Shown here piece by piece: positions 23,534-58,653 of a DNA stretch of 64,000 nt; positions within the stretch are counted from its first letter, which is position 1; each line of letters starts with the position of its first letter. The DNA is taken from contig ML677329.1 in NCBI GenBank assembly GCA_007922305.1, positions 1,888,271-1,952,270 on the forward strand. The letters run 5' to 3'. The notes under the pieces are model-generated. The model was not told where the DNA came from. It worked only from the letters and a program-made list of their open reading frames with translations, and made no database searches. Both the position numbers and the translations under genes were made by a program. The DNA comes from Dermatemys mawii (Eukaryota > Chordata > Testudines > Dermatemydidae).

Positions 23534-24813
23534 CAGGGGTCGGCAACCTATGGCACGCGTGCCAAAGATGGCACACAAGCCGATTTTTAATGGTACACTA
23601 TTGCCTGCCGCGTGCCATTAAAATTCCTGCCTGACCTGGGCCGCTCTTCTCTGTCCCCACCGCCCCCACATGGGGGGCTGAAGCGTGGTCCTGCTAGCTG
23701 CTGCTGCAAACTCCCACACCTCTTTCCCAGCTGCTAGGTTCCTGCCCCTCCTCCTCCCTGCCCCCCAGCAGCTGATGGCCCTTGCGAGGGAGGGGGAGGG
23801 AGAAACGGAGCTGCTCTAGAGAAGAGGCGGGGGAAGGGGGTGGAGTCAGGGCATATCCCCTCCATCCCCCTGCCGTGAGCACCCCCAGGACCCCAGCCCA
23901 AATCCCCAGCCCTCACCCCTGAAACCTCCTCATACACACCCAGCCCTCTGCCTGACCCTGCACCCCCAGACCCCTGCCCTGACCCCTGCAGCCCCCTCTC
24001 ACACACCCAGCCCTCTGCCCTGACTCTGGCACCTCCCCACACACACCCATCCCCCTGCCCCCCACTCCATGCCCTGACTCTTGCACTCCCACATCACCAC
24101 CCCCACTCTGAGCACCAAACGGGAGCTCCTGCAGCCCCCCACCCCCACATTCCCACCTGCACCCCTTTGCACCAAATGTGAGCTGCCCAGATAAGCGCTC
24201 CACACCCAAACCTCTGCCCCAACCCTGAGCCCCCTCTCTCATTCTAACTCTTGGCCAGACCTTACACCCCAATCCCTAGCCTGCTCCTTCACCCCATCCC
24301 TGTGCTCAGTGCACGCCCACCCTCAGCTCAGTGCAGAGAGAGAGGAAGAGAATGGGCCAGAACCAGGGAGAAGATAGGTACCTGCTCTATGTGGACACGG
24401 CCGGGACCCCAGACCGGCAGCGGGCTGAGCCGCCCAGCCCACTGCTGGTCTGGGCTTCCGGCCGCTGGTCCCAGCCTCACTCGTCCCGCTGCCAGTCTGG
24501 GGTTCTGGCTGTTGGGCCCTTGCCAGCTGGGGTCCTGGCCGCAGGCCCCGCTCAGCCTGCTGCCAGCCAAGTGAATGGAATCCCAAGCTGGCAGCAGGCT
24601 GGTAGCACAAGATCAGCATTTTAATTTAATTTTAAATTAAGCTTCTTAAACATTCTGAAAATCTAGTTTACTTTACATACAATAGTTGTTATATAATGTA
24701 CAGACTTATAGAAAGAGTCCTTCTAAAAACGTTAAACTATTAGTGGCACGCAAAACCTTAAAGTGAATAAGTGAAGACTTGGCACACCACTTCTGAAAAG
24801 TTGCCAACCTCTG
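23534..24813. mobile_element. 1.28-kb non-autonomous hAT with perfect target duplication
   Basis: It starts CAGGGGTCGGCAACCTATGG and ends TTGCCAACCTCTG. It is flanked on both sides by the identical 8-mer GGCTATGA (23526-23533 and 24814-24821). The ends match the shorter elements at 2507 and 21783; the central kilobase is a GC-rich insert (CCCCACCCCC-type) without transposase. ORFs inside it are not genes. Confidence 0.93.
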
Positions 24814-24849
24814 GGCTATGATTATAGCTCAAGTAGGCATACCCTGGCC

Positions 24850-25060
24850 TCTAATTTCCCAGGTTCTCTTGGTTCCTCTTTTTAAAGATAGGTATTATGT
24901 TTGCCCTACTCCAGGGACCTCACTCATCCTCCATCAGTTTTCAAAGAAAGATCACTAATGGTTCTGAGATTGTTTCAGCTAGCTCCTTAAGTACCCTAGG
25001 GTGAATTTTGTCAGGACCTGCTGATGAATACATCCGACTTATCTCAATGTTTAACCTCTT
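24850..25060 (-). mobile_element. CR1 LINE fragment, antisense
   Basis: 'TCCTTAAGTACCCTAGGGTG' and 'TCAGGACCTGCTGATGAATA' match the pattern of a conserved antisense CR1 segment. Its ends are unclear. Confidence 0.55.
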
Positions 25061-25123
25061 ATTTGATGATTAAGCCTGTCTTTTTGTCTGAGTACCTCGA
25101 TGTTATTTAAATAAACAGAGTAT

Positions 25124-25149
25124 AAAAGAGAGAGAGAGAGAGAGAGAGT
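25124..25149. repeat. (GA)n microsatellite
   Basis: Simple (GA)n run ahead of the CFI promoter. Confidence 0.9.
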
Positions 25150-25716
25150 TTCTGTTATTTGCAGCTTTTTGGACTGTGGGGTAACTTGTGCTAGAAAATA
25201 CCCTTTCTTTGGTTTTGTTTTCATTCTAGTATTCCTAGGAACTGACACTCCCATTAAACCACACAATAAACACATACCTTTCATTAGTTGCCAAGTAGTT
25301 AAGCAACATTTACTGAGCATAATCTTGACATATGAAAATACAGTACTTGGTACATCCTGGTGTTCCTGCTTTTTGTCTGTTATGCTCCAAGATAACTCAA
25401 AGGAGACACTTACATAAACAGCTAACAACTAGTATGGAAGCAATAGAAGCAGCCTGAGCATTTCAGTGGCATTCTTTGACAAAAGGCAGCAGTGGGACCA
25501 ATGATTGTGAGTTAGGACATGGAAAAGTAAACTCCTAATGGGATCCTCCTTTTAATCATTTACTTTAAAGACTTTACTTTTGTTATCTTAGATTGCAGTT
25601 ACGGTAAAAAACGTTAGATTGAGGCAGGATCCTTAATGAAGAGTTCAAAATTATCTGTAAATCTGGAGGTTCTTGCACTTTATTTCTAAACAACCTTTTT
25701 AAATATTTTACTAATG

Positions 25717-25729
25717 GTTAAAAATTAAT
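25717..25729 (+). promoter_or_regulatory. CFI: HNF1-like site upstream of CFI
   Basis: GTTAAAAATTAAT matches the HNF1 palindrome GTTAATNATTAAC at all but two fixed positions. It lies 78 bases before the CFI start codon. CFI is chiefly liver-expressed, so the site is plausible, but position relative to the transcription start is unknown. Confidence 0.4.
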
Positions 25730-25806
25730 CACAGACAAATACCTAAGGCTAAAAAGAATCAGACACAGAGAAATTCTGCTAGCTACACAGAGAAAAACTC
25801 ATCATC

Positions 25807-49503
<23,697 letters not shown>

Positions 49504-49816
49504 AGCTTTGGGAACTAAACACTACATTCTCAGCACCTACACACAAAAAAGAAGATTAGTTCCACCTTAGAATCAGCAGTTTTATTACATACTTGCAACT
49601 TTTAGAAGAAATGTTTAAACAAATCTTTGAAAATGCTATTAGTGTTCTATAAATGTAATGATTCTTGCAGAAAATGTTTTGTATTGAAATTAGTTCACTG
49701 CCAGATTCCCTAATACATGCATGTATACTATAAGGAAATTAAAACATCTGATTTTTGGGGGGCAGGGGATATTACATTTCATGTTTGTGCAGTGGGATGG
49801 GCTGAAAGCAAGCAAT

Positions 49817-49822
49817 AATAAA
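49817..49822 (+). terminator. CFI: Candidate CFI polyadenylation signal
   Basis: AATAAA 314 bases after the stop codon, following an earlier ATTAAAA near 49738. This gives a 3' UTR of about 0.33 kb. Confidence 0.6.
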
Positions 49823-50394
49823 ATGAATACATGACTGTTCAAACCTCACAGAGAGTGTGGCAAACTAAACACTGAAAAAATCCACACAAATTAAGTCAAC
49901 GAGAACTCTGTCATGGACCTCAATGGGTACAGGATCAGACACTACAGCTAGGGGCCATTATCAAAAAGGGAGCATAGAGCAGGAGTGTTCTAATTCAATT
50001 CTGGTTCCTCCTAAATTTATGATGAAGTTGTGTATCTTAGGTCAACCCCCACTCCCCGAGTGTAGACCTGGCCTTAGACTCCCTATACAATACACAGGGA
50101 GAGGTAAACACCTGAGAATGGGCTCCACAAAAGTCAACACGCCATACAAGAAGCTGCCAATCTGAGATGACAACAAGAGGTATGCAGCCTAAACCCTGCT
50201 CTTGACAACGAGTTTGGTGCCTAAATCTGGGCTTGTGGACGAGGCCTACTCCCACCAATCTCTGCTTATCACCCACAACCAGGAACACCTTTCCTGGAGT
50301 CAGGTGGCTTAAGTACCTCAGTTGTTTCTTGAAAGGAAGGCTTAAGCACCTGCTTAGCTCCACACAAAATGGCTAGCAGGACCCCATATAACCC

Positions 50395-50470
50395 TTAGAC
50401 TTAATGCTTAGAGCACTCACCTGGGATGTGGGAGTACCCCTATTCAATCCCCCCCCCACACACCTCGTGA
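50395..50470 (+). repeat. tRNA-like SINE head, diverged
   Basis: 'TGCTTAGAGCACTCACCTGG' resembles a pol III A-box region and 'CCCCTATTCAATCCC' a B box. A second 'CGGTTAGAGCACTCATAGGG' lies at about 50637. Pseudo-copies, not functional tRNA genes. Confidence 0.4.
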
Positions 50471-51899
50471 AGAGAAAGGATTTGAACAGGGGAGTCCCAC
50501 CTCTCCAGTGACTGCCCTCACTCCTGAGCTACAAAGTCATTCTGCCTCTGCTCCAATTATTTAATTATTCAATTAAAGAAGGGTTTAAACAAGAAAGATT
50601 GAGAAAGACCCACCTCAGAATATCCCATAGTCCAACGGTTAGAGCACTCATAGGGGGAAGGGGGAGAGGAGAGCACTGTTTAAATCTCATCTCATCAGGA
50701 CAAGAGGGGAATTAAAGCAGGGTCTTCCACCTCTCAGGAGAGTAACCTAACCATTGAGCCAAAGATTGGGAGGATAATTCTTTCCTCCCCACTGTTTGAT
50801 GTAGCACTCAGCAACCTTTGAAAACACCTATCAGGCCAGCCCAGCAGGTGAGATAAGCAGGGTAGGCCTAGCTCCACCTGGTTTGAGCACCACCTTGGAG
50901 CTTTTGGGTGGCGGGGGGAAGGACAATAGACATCAGCACTGAGGCAACAGCACATGTGTGATGAGGTAGAACCATCGGTGTCTAGGGAATGTGTACAGGA
51001 AAAATGTAAGCGATGAGTGAAATCAGGAGCTTGCAGGATTAGGCAGCAGATGAGCAGGAGTTTTGTGGATCACGGTGCTTAAAAGTGATTTCCTGAAGGG
51101 GGGCCTCAGTGTACTGAACACAGGGAGAGTCTTCCTTCCTCCTTAACAGGTGGAGTAAGAACTCCCTGTTAGATCTCCCCTGGATAGATCTTCCTGCTCT
51201 GCTCCTTGGCCTTACCTGGAAGCAGGACAGCAGAGGCATTAACTAGCTTTCTGCTCTGATTAATTGTTAATTCTGTCCTGAAATTTCAAAAGCACTACAT
51301 TTTGAGGGGTTTGGTACATCCAAAAATGGAGGTCTCTTTGACAAAATGAAAAAACTCCCACCGCTATCCTAGTTGAGCTCATCTAAGTAGTAGTTAGGAT
51401 TTTTGTTTACAAACTTAATTTCCAGAAACTCTAAATGTGTTTTGTAAATGAATTTACCTGGGACTAAATGTTCTCCTCAGCAAAATAGGAGTGGGCTCTT
51501 CATGTTTAATAGTTTTACCATCATTCTGCCTTTTCATTAGGGCCCAGTCCTACAGCCCTTTCTCCAGTGTTTTCTCCAGGAATTGAAATGTGGGAGTGGA
51601 GATCCCTGGATTATTCAGGGGAGTGAGGGCCAATGAGGGCTGAGACCCATGAGGGCAAAGGTGGGCTGTATGGCACCATAGTAAAAACTGAAAAATGTTT
51701 CCCGACTATTTTATTAGATTTAACTCATGCTTTAAAATCATCACAAATTAAAGGTGGCTATTCAAGCCTACTATGAAGCACAACATCTACATCCTTCTTG
51801 GTTTCTTGTTGTAATTTTGCACTCTTTGGTGTCTCCTTATGTGTCCTTTACTTCCAGTCCTTCATGATATGCTCATGATCAGGCAGAAGGCAACTTCTT
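50471..51899. other. Intergenic, no gene recognised
   Basis: It carries diverged repeat-like text only; small ORFs here lack recognisable domains. Confidence 0.4.
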
Positions 51900-53570
51900 T
51901 CAGAACACAAAATTCTATTCAATGAAGAAAAAATATACTCATCTGTAGCTGTTGTGACTGGGAGTAGCAAGAGATTAATTCCTACTTTTATCCCAGGTAA
52001 CGTAGCACAAAGGTTGGGTCGAACCACTAGTGATGATAAAGAAGATGAAGTTAAATCTTCATTCGTTCGTCATATGATATTCCACTCTGTGTTCAAAATT
52101 CTCTGTACTGTCCTGATCACATAGCAGCTCCTTTACTGGTAGTGCCTCACTCCATTCAAATGTAGGTGTTTTATATGACAGGCATCTGTAAAAGCTACAT
52201 GGAGGCTGAATAGGATCCAGAAATCTCTATTGTACATTTGTAAGAATCAAGTCTATGTACTTTTTCAGCTGGCTTAACAAATACTTGTCCTCTTCACTTA
52301 TGGAATCAATATAAATACCTTCATTAATCAACTTCTGGACTAAAGTCTTTGCTTCTTCCAGTACATTTTCAATGGATATCTCTGATCGATCCAAGGATAG
52401 CTTCTATTGCTGGACAAAGATCTACTACTGTTGTAGTAGATGCCTGGATGACATTGTTTAATGACCCAAGTGGTTTCAACAGTAGACTTACAAGAAAGAG
52501 AATGGCGATAGTCATCTCTGAACGAAGTGACAAAAGTAGTCCACCAGCCTTGCTACTTAGATCTGTCCTATCTTGGTGGATATTTTCCAAAGCCAGTAAT
52601 AATGGTTGCAGTAATTTTAAGACATTGGCACTTCAGTCCCAGTGTATCTTGTATTTGTTTCCAAAATGTTCAGTCCTTTTGGACTCTTGCTGAAAAAAAG
52701 AGTATAAAAAAGCCAATAAATGTGTGGCTTTTTAATGTCTTTTGTAGCTTCTGCAGCTTGTATTAGTGCTAGCTGGAGTAGATGGCCTCTAGAGCGTGTA
52801 TAGGAGAGATTGGGTTACACTTTTCTCTGAGCAAAGCTTGTACTCCGCTACGTCTTCCAGAGAAGTTTGTAGCTCCATCAAATTCACAAGCAGCCATCTG
52901 TTTGGGGTTCAATTTACAAGCATTTAACTCTCCTAAGATGTCACAGATGCTGCTTATGTGTCTTCTATAACCTGAACATCTAGAATGCATCCTGCTCATG
53001 AATAAGGCAAACATGATTTGCCCAAAACATAGTACCTCTGGTTTTGGAAATAGTGTTTGCTCAGAGAAGCACCGATGATGAAATACTAAGAGTTACTGAT
53101 TTGTCAGGATTCAGGGCTTGTTCTTTCTCTCACTGCACTCTGTGTACAACTGATATAGCTGGTTGGAAAATTTGACCATTTTCCTGCAAAACATGTGACT
53201 GTCATTTCCACCCTCATCCAATCAAAACATTTCAAAAAGATTGTAAATTCAGCCAGCTCTAACAAATGGTCTTTGCTAACCCACTAAAACACCAAAGATT
53301 TAATATGACCACTTTCTACTAATGTCACCCAAAGCTACCATCTCTCATGTGGTCAGCTCACAGAAGGAACTCTCCCAGTTCCTTAACTACCTTATTTTGA
53401 ACCCATATCATTTCAAAATAATCTGTTCTTGAAACAGGCATTACAAACTCAGGAGGAAAGGCTCCCCCCTCCATCTCCCTCAATGACTTCTTAAAACATA
53501 TATGGAATAGATCAAGCCTTACTTGTTGAGAAGATCTACAGTTTTTAACCCCTTTCCATGCAAAATAGAA
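51900..53570 (-). pseudogene. hAT-type transposase remnant (ZMYM1/DUF4371-like)
   Basis: Minus-strand pieces resemble DUF4371/ZMYM1-like transposase-derived proteins: 'KQMAACEFDGATNFSGRRSG' (cf. the GYDGASNMSG motif), then 'RGHLLQLALIQAAEATKDIK' in another frame, then 'RSEMTIAILFLVSLLLKPLG'. Frameshifts and stops separate the pieces, so it is a dead copy. The outer limits are approximate. Confidence 0.65.
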
Positions 53571-53581
53571 CATACTATAAG

Positions 53582-53696
53582 TAGGGTGACTAAATGTCCT
53601 AATTTTTTAGGCCCGATTTTGGGGTCTTTTTCTTACATAGGCTCCTATTACCCCCATCCAGTCCTGATTTTTCACAGTTGCTGTCTGGTCACCCTA
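53582..53696. mobile_element. 115-bp MITE with TAGGGTGAC termini
   Basis: It starts TAGGGTGACTAAATGTCCTA and ends CTGTCTGGTCACCCTA. Flanking 8-mers ACTATAAG and ACTATAAA match 7 of 8, indicating hAT-type insertion. Confidence 0.85.
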
Positions 53697-53930
53697 ACTA
53701 TAAAGGAAGATATGAAGTTCATATCTTTCCCATTGCAGAAGTTACAAAGAGTCCTGTGGCACCTTAAAGACTAACTAAAATTTTAGAGCATAAGCTTTCG
53801 TGGGTTAATACCCACTTTGTCGGATGCATGCAGTGGAAGTATCCAGGGGCAGGTATAAATAGGTAGGCAAGAACCAGGTGGGAGATAACAAGGTTAGTCC
53901 AATGAGGCTGAATCAGCTTGTTATCTCTAA

Positions 53931-54684
53931 TCAGGGAGGGTGAGGTGTTCCTCTAGCAGCTGAACTGGAGGTGTGAATAGCGAGAGAAGAGAAGCTGCTT
54001 TTGTAGTTAGCTAGCCATTCAAAATCTCTATTCAGTCCCAAATTGATTGTGTCAAATTTGCAAATGAATTGCAGCTCTGCAGTCTCTCTTTGCAGTCTGG
54101 ACTTGAAGTTTTTTTGCTGCAAAATGCTGACCTTTAAATCTTTTATGGTGTGTCCGGTGAGGTTGAAGTGCTCTCCTACAGGTTTTTGAATATTGCCATT
54201 CCTGATATCTGATTTGTGTCCATTTATCCTTTTTCATAGGGACTGTCCAGTTTGGCCGATGTACATAGTAGAGGGACATTGCTGGCACATAATGGCGTAT
54301 ATTACATTGGTAGATGTGCAGGTGAATGAACCAGTGATGGTGTGGCTGATCTGGTTTGGTCCTGTGATGGTGTTGCTGGTGTAGATGTGTGGGCAGAGTT
54401 GGCATCGAGGTTTGTTGCATGGATTGGTTCCTGAGTTAGAGTTATTATGGCACGGTGTGCTGTTGCTGGTGAGAATATGCTTGAGGTTGGCAGGTTGTCT
54501 GTAGGCCAGGACTGGCCTGCCTCCCAAGGCCTGTGAAAGCGAGGGATTGTTGTCCAGGATGGGTTGTAGATCATTGATGATGCGTTGGAGAGGCTTTAAC
54601 TGAGGACTGTAGGTGATGGCCAGTGGTGGTCTGTTGTTTTCTTTCTTGGGCTTGTCTTGCAGCAGCAGGCTTCTGGGTACACGT
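53931..54684 (-). pseudogene. Penelope-like GIY-YIG endonuclease region
   Basis: A Cys-rich linker (NPCNKPRCQLCPHI) precedes 'IYAIMCQQCPSTMYIGQTGQ', a GIY-YIG signature. Its continuation lies in a different frame after about 54240, and the C-terminus (LQRETAELQFICKFDTINLG) in yet another, so frameshifts break it. Confidence 0.85.
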
Positions 54685-55743
54685 CTAGCTCTGTTGATCT
54701 GTGTCCTTATTTCCTTGTGCGGGTACTGTAGTTTTGAGAAAGCTTGGTGGAGATCTTGTAGGTGCTGGTCTCTGTCTGAGGGAGCAAATACGATTGTACC
54801 TCAGTGCTTGGCTGTAGACAATGGATCGTGTGGTGTGCCCAGGGTGGAAGCTGGTGGCATGAAGGTAGGCATAGCTGTCGGTAGGTTTTCGGTATAGAGT
54901 GGTGTTGATGTGGCCATCATTAATTTGCACCGTGGTGTCCAGGAAGTGGACCTCCCGTGTAGATTGGTCCAGGCTGAGGTGGATGGTGGGGTGGAAGCTG
55001 TTGAAATCATGGTGGAACTCTTCTAGAGTTTCTTTCCCATGGGTCCAGATGATGAAGATGTCATCAATGTAGCGTAGATAGAGGAGGGGCGTGAGTGAAC
55101 GAGATTTGAGGAAGCGTTGTTCCAGGTCAACCATAAAGATGTTGGCATACTGTGGGGCCATGCGGGTGCCCATAGCGGTGCCACTGGTCTGGAGGTTTAT
55201 ATTGTCACCAAATTTGAAATAATTGTGTGTGAGGATAAAGTCACAGAGCTCAGCAACCACTTATGCTGTGGCATCATCAGGGATACTATTCTTGACAGCT
55301 TGTATTCCATCTTTGTGTGGGATGTTTGTGTAGAGAGCCTCTACATCCATGGTGGCTAGGATGGTGTTTTCTGGAAGGTCACCAATGCATTGTAGTTTTC
55401 TCAGGAAGTCAGTGGTGTCACGGAGATAGCTGGGAGTGCTGGTGGCATAGGGTCTGAGTACAGTGTCCACATATCCAGACAGTCCTTCAGTGAGAGTGCC
55501 AATGCCCGAGATGATGGGGCGTCCAGGATTTCCTGGTTTGTGGATCTTGGGTAAAAGATAGAATAACCCCGGTCGGGGTTCTAAGGGTATGTTAATTTGT
55601 TCCTGTGTTAGTGTAGGGAGTGTCCTGAGTAGACGGTGCAGTTTCTTAGTATATTCTTCAGTGGGATCTGAGGGAAGTGGCCTGTAGAAATTGGTGTTGG
55701 AGAGTTGTCTGGTAGCCTCCTTTTGGTAGTCAGACCTGTCCAT
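54685..55743 (-). pseudogene. Penelope-like reverse transcriptase domain
   Basis: Open except for one in-frame TAA at 55261-55263. Motifs in order: GLFYLLPKIHKPGNPGRPII; ATMDVEALYTNIPHKDG; GTAMGTRMAPQYANIFM; and LYLRYIDDIFIIW with the YIDD catalytic box, then EVHFLDTT. Penelope RTs are related to telomerase RT. Confidence 0.9.
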
Positions 55744-55854
55744 GATGACAACAGCACCTCCTTTATCAGCCTCTTTGATTATGATGTCAGGGTTGTTTCT
55801 GAGGCTGTGGATAGCATTGCGTTCTGCTCGACTTAGGTTGGAAGGCAGGCGATG

Positions 55855-56649
55855 TTATTTTTCCACAATTTCTGCCTGTGCACATCGGCGGAAGCATTCT
55901 ATGTATAGGTCCAGACTGTCATTTCGACCTTCAGGGGGAGTCCATGTGGAGTTCTTCTTCTTGTGCTGCTGGTGGGATGGTGTCTGTGTATCAGTGCGCT
56001 GTTCTATGTAGTCTTGAAAGTATTCTTTGAGTCGGAGACGGCGAAAGTAGGCTTCCAGATCACCGCAAAATTGTATCATGTTTGTGGGGGTGGTGGGGCA
56101 GAATGAGAGTCCTCGAGATAGGACAGCCTCTTCTGCCGGGCTGAGTATGTAGCTGGATAGATTGACGATACTGCTGGGTGAGTTAGGGGTACCACTGCTG
56201 TGGCCCCATGTGGCAGGTAGGATTTTAGATAGCTTGCAGTCCTTTTTCTTTTGTAGAGAGGTGAAGTGTGTAATATAGATCTCCTGTCTTATTTTAGTAA
56301 GGTCTGTTTGTGTGGAGGGTTGGTTGTTTATCAAGGTCTCCAGGTTGGAAAGCTCTTTTTTGATGTTTTGCTGTTTGCTGTACAGGATGCTGATCAGGTG
56401 GTTCCTCAGTTTCTTAGATAGTGTCTGGCATAATCTCTCACTGTAGTCTGTGCAGTATGTAGAAAGCAATGGATTTTTCACCTTCAGTCCATTTGGTATG
56501 ATGTCAATCCGTTTGCATTTGGAGAGAAAGATGATATTTGTCTGTATTTGTGCAAGTTTTTTCATGAGGTTGATGGATTTCCACTCCATACGGCTAAATG
56601 CAGTGCCTTGCATGTTGTCTATGTTATCTCCCACCTGGTTCTTGCCCAC
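55855..56649 (-). pseudogene. Penelope-like element ORF, N-terminal part
   Basis: 264 codons open, rich in Lys/Gln/Leu, with 'SILYSKQQNIKKELSNLETL'. It ends at a TAA at 55855-55857; the frame then continues without shift into the reverse transcriptase, so one stop separates them. Confidence 0.75.
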
Positions 56650-57090
56650 CTATTTATACCTGCCCCTGGATACTTCCACTGCATGCATCCGACGAAGTGG
56701 GTATTAACCCACGAAAGCTTATGCTCTAAAATTTTAGTTAGTCTTTAAGGTGCCACAGGACTCTTTGTCACTTCTGCAATTCCAGACTAACACGGCCACC
56801 CCTCTGATTTTTATCTTCCCCATGTTATTATATTAATGTAGGTGAGGATTTTTTGTTTAAAATTCTACATTTCACTGGAGAAGGAATAAACCTCAAGGGC
56901 CTATCTATTCATGGTTCCACAATTCTTACACAGCAAATCAAATCAGGAATTCTATATAAATGCTGCAAAAACCTTTATGACCTAAGCTGCTTTCTAACTT
57001 ATTTTGAACCACAAGTTGTTTTCCATAGCAGAATACAGTCGAACACAGCAAATATTTCAGAATTTAGCTTTAGCTTGGCTTTAGTTTAAC

Positions 57091-57464
57091 CTAGGGATCT
57101 CAAACATGCCCGTAGGGTTATTTCCTGCAGTCTGCCAAGCTCCTCTCCGCCTGCTCTCCCACCCCCACCCAACATGCCACATCCCCACTTCTCTGCTTAC
57201 TTCCAGGTACTTCCAGCTGTTTGGCAGCACTTAGCGCTTTCCAGGAGGGAGGAGAAGGGAGCTGGGCGCTCAGGGGAGGAGGCAGAGAAGAGGCGGGGCA
57301 GAGGTGGGGATTTGGGGAAGGGGATGGAAAGGAAGTGAGGAAGGGGTGGGAAGAGGCAGAGCCTCCTGGAAGGAGTGGAGGGGGGCGGGGGTCAGTGATG
57401 CAGCCTTCTGGTAGATGTACTAGTCCTCATGTGGCCCTCCTGGTAATTTGAGTTTGAGATCCCG
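57091..57464. mobile_element. hAT-like element, GGGATCTCAAAC family
   Basis: It starts CTAGGGATCTCAAACATGCC and ends GAGTTTGAGATCCCG. Flanking 8-mers AGTTTAAC and GGTTTAAC match 7 of 8. The interior is G-rich and non-coding. Confidence 0.8.
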
Positions 57465-57713
57465 GGTTTAACCCAAAGATTTATTTATGTAATGTGGAGA
57501 AACCCTCCCAGAGATCTCAAAACTGAAGATCAAGTTACAAACAAACAAATTATCCAGGAGCTGAAAAGGGGAATGTACACTCTTTGTAATAGATCCCAGC
57601 TCCTGCACAGGCTTACAGGCTTAACACTTTACTACCAGGTTTAAGACTAGCAGCCCTTTAGTCTGTATCCGTAAAGAAAACGAGGAGTACTTGTGGCCCC
57701 TTAGAGACTAACC

Positions 57714-58653
57714 CAGGGGTGAGCAAACTACGGCCCACGGGCCACATGTGGCCCGCCAGCCATTTTCATCCTGCCCGCAAGCTTGCTCCTAGCTGAAGGG
57801 CCGGGCTGGCGTGCTACAGGTCCCAGCGCTTACGGGCGGCCCCTCCCAGCGCTCCTTGGCCGGGCGGCCGGGTGGAGCATGGAAAGCTGCAGGGCCACAC
57901 GCTCCCTGGCCCGGCGGCCGGGTGAAGCACGGAGAGCCACGGGGCCCCATGCTCCTTGGCCCGGTGGCCGGGTGAAGTGCGGAGAGCCGCGGGGCCCCAC
58001 GCTCCCTGGCCTCGTGGCTGGGTGAAGCACGGAGAGCCACGGGGCCCCACGCTCCTTGGCCCGGTGGCCGGGTGGAGAGCGGGGAGCCGCAGGGGCCCGC
58101 GCTCCCTGGCCAGGTGCAGTCCAGGAGCGCCCAGCTGACTAAGGTAAGGGGTGGGGGGGGGTAGGTGGTGGGGTCCTGGGGTTGGTGGTTAGGGTGGGGG
58201 GATCTCAGGAGGGGGCAGTCAGGGAACAAAGCAAGGGGGCTTAGATGGGGACTGGGGTCCCAGGGGGTGGTAGTTAGGGTGGGGGGATCTTGGGAGGGTG
58301 TAGTCAGGGAACAAAGCAGAGGGGCTTAGATAAGGGGTGGAGTCCCAGGGGTGGTGGTTAGGGTGGGGGGATCTCAGGAGGGGCAGTCAGGGAACAAAGA
58401 ACAGGGGGGCTTAGATAGGGGGTATGGTTCTGGGGCAGCAGTTAGAATGAGGGGGTCTCCGGAGGGGGCAATCAGGGGACAAGGAGCTGGGGGTGGTTAG
58501 ATGGTTCAGGGGCTCTGAGGGGGGCAGTCAGGGGGCAGGAAGTGGGTGGGGGTTGGATAAGGAGCGGGGTCAGGCACAGCCTTCCCTGCCCGGCCCTCCG
58601 CACAATTTTTAACACTGATGTGGCCCTCGGACCAAAAAGTTTGCCCATCCCTG
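57714..58653. mobile_element. 0.94-kb hAT with perfect target duplication
   Basis: It starts CAGGGGTGAGCAAACTACGG and ends AAAGTTTGCCCATCCCTG. The identical 8-mer GACTAACC flanks both sides (57706-57713 and 58654-58661). The interior holds four to five diverged about 62-bp units of 'GCACGGAGAGCCACGGGGCC' type and a G-rich tail. No transposase. Confidence 0.95.
57840..58135. repeat. GC-rich tandem repeat inside the hAT
   Basis: About five units of 60-63 bases, each with 'GCTCCCTGGCC' or 'GCTCCTTGGCC', 'GGTGAAG' and 'GGAGAGCC' steps. The long ORFs here arise from this array. Confidence 0.8.

Larger units (their letters stand above)
53734..56811 (-). mobile_element. Penelope-like retroelement with inverted terminal repeats
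   Basis: A 3.1-kb element on the minus strand. Terminal inverted repeats of about 150 bp cover 53734-53890 and 56630-56785; both contain 'CATAAGCTTTCGTGGGTTAA' in one orientation. The coding order is an N-terminal region, reverse transcriptase (LLPKIHKPGNPGRPIIS; LYLRYIDDIFIIW) and a GIY-YIG endonuclease (TMYIGQTGQSL), the hallmark of Penelope-like elements. Near-identical 12-mers TATCTTTCCCAT (53722-53733) and TATCTTCCCCAT (56812-56823) flank it as candidate target duplications. The right end has about 26 extra bases (CTCTGA-side) that the left lacks. In-frame TAA codons and frameshifts disable it. Confidence 0.9.

Noticed and set aside
23694..24624. Cluster of GC-rich ORFs on both strands
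   Set aside because: They lie wholly inside the hAT element with a perfect target duplication; no transposase motif.
50395..50470. Possible tRNA gene
   Set aside because: A/B-box-like text is present but there is no convincing cloverleaf and there are nearby diverged copies; treated as a SINE-like repeat.
57783..58229. Overlapping ORFs on both strands (80, 146, 78, 66 codons)
   Set aside because: All derive from the GC-rich tandem units inside the hAT element.
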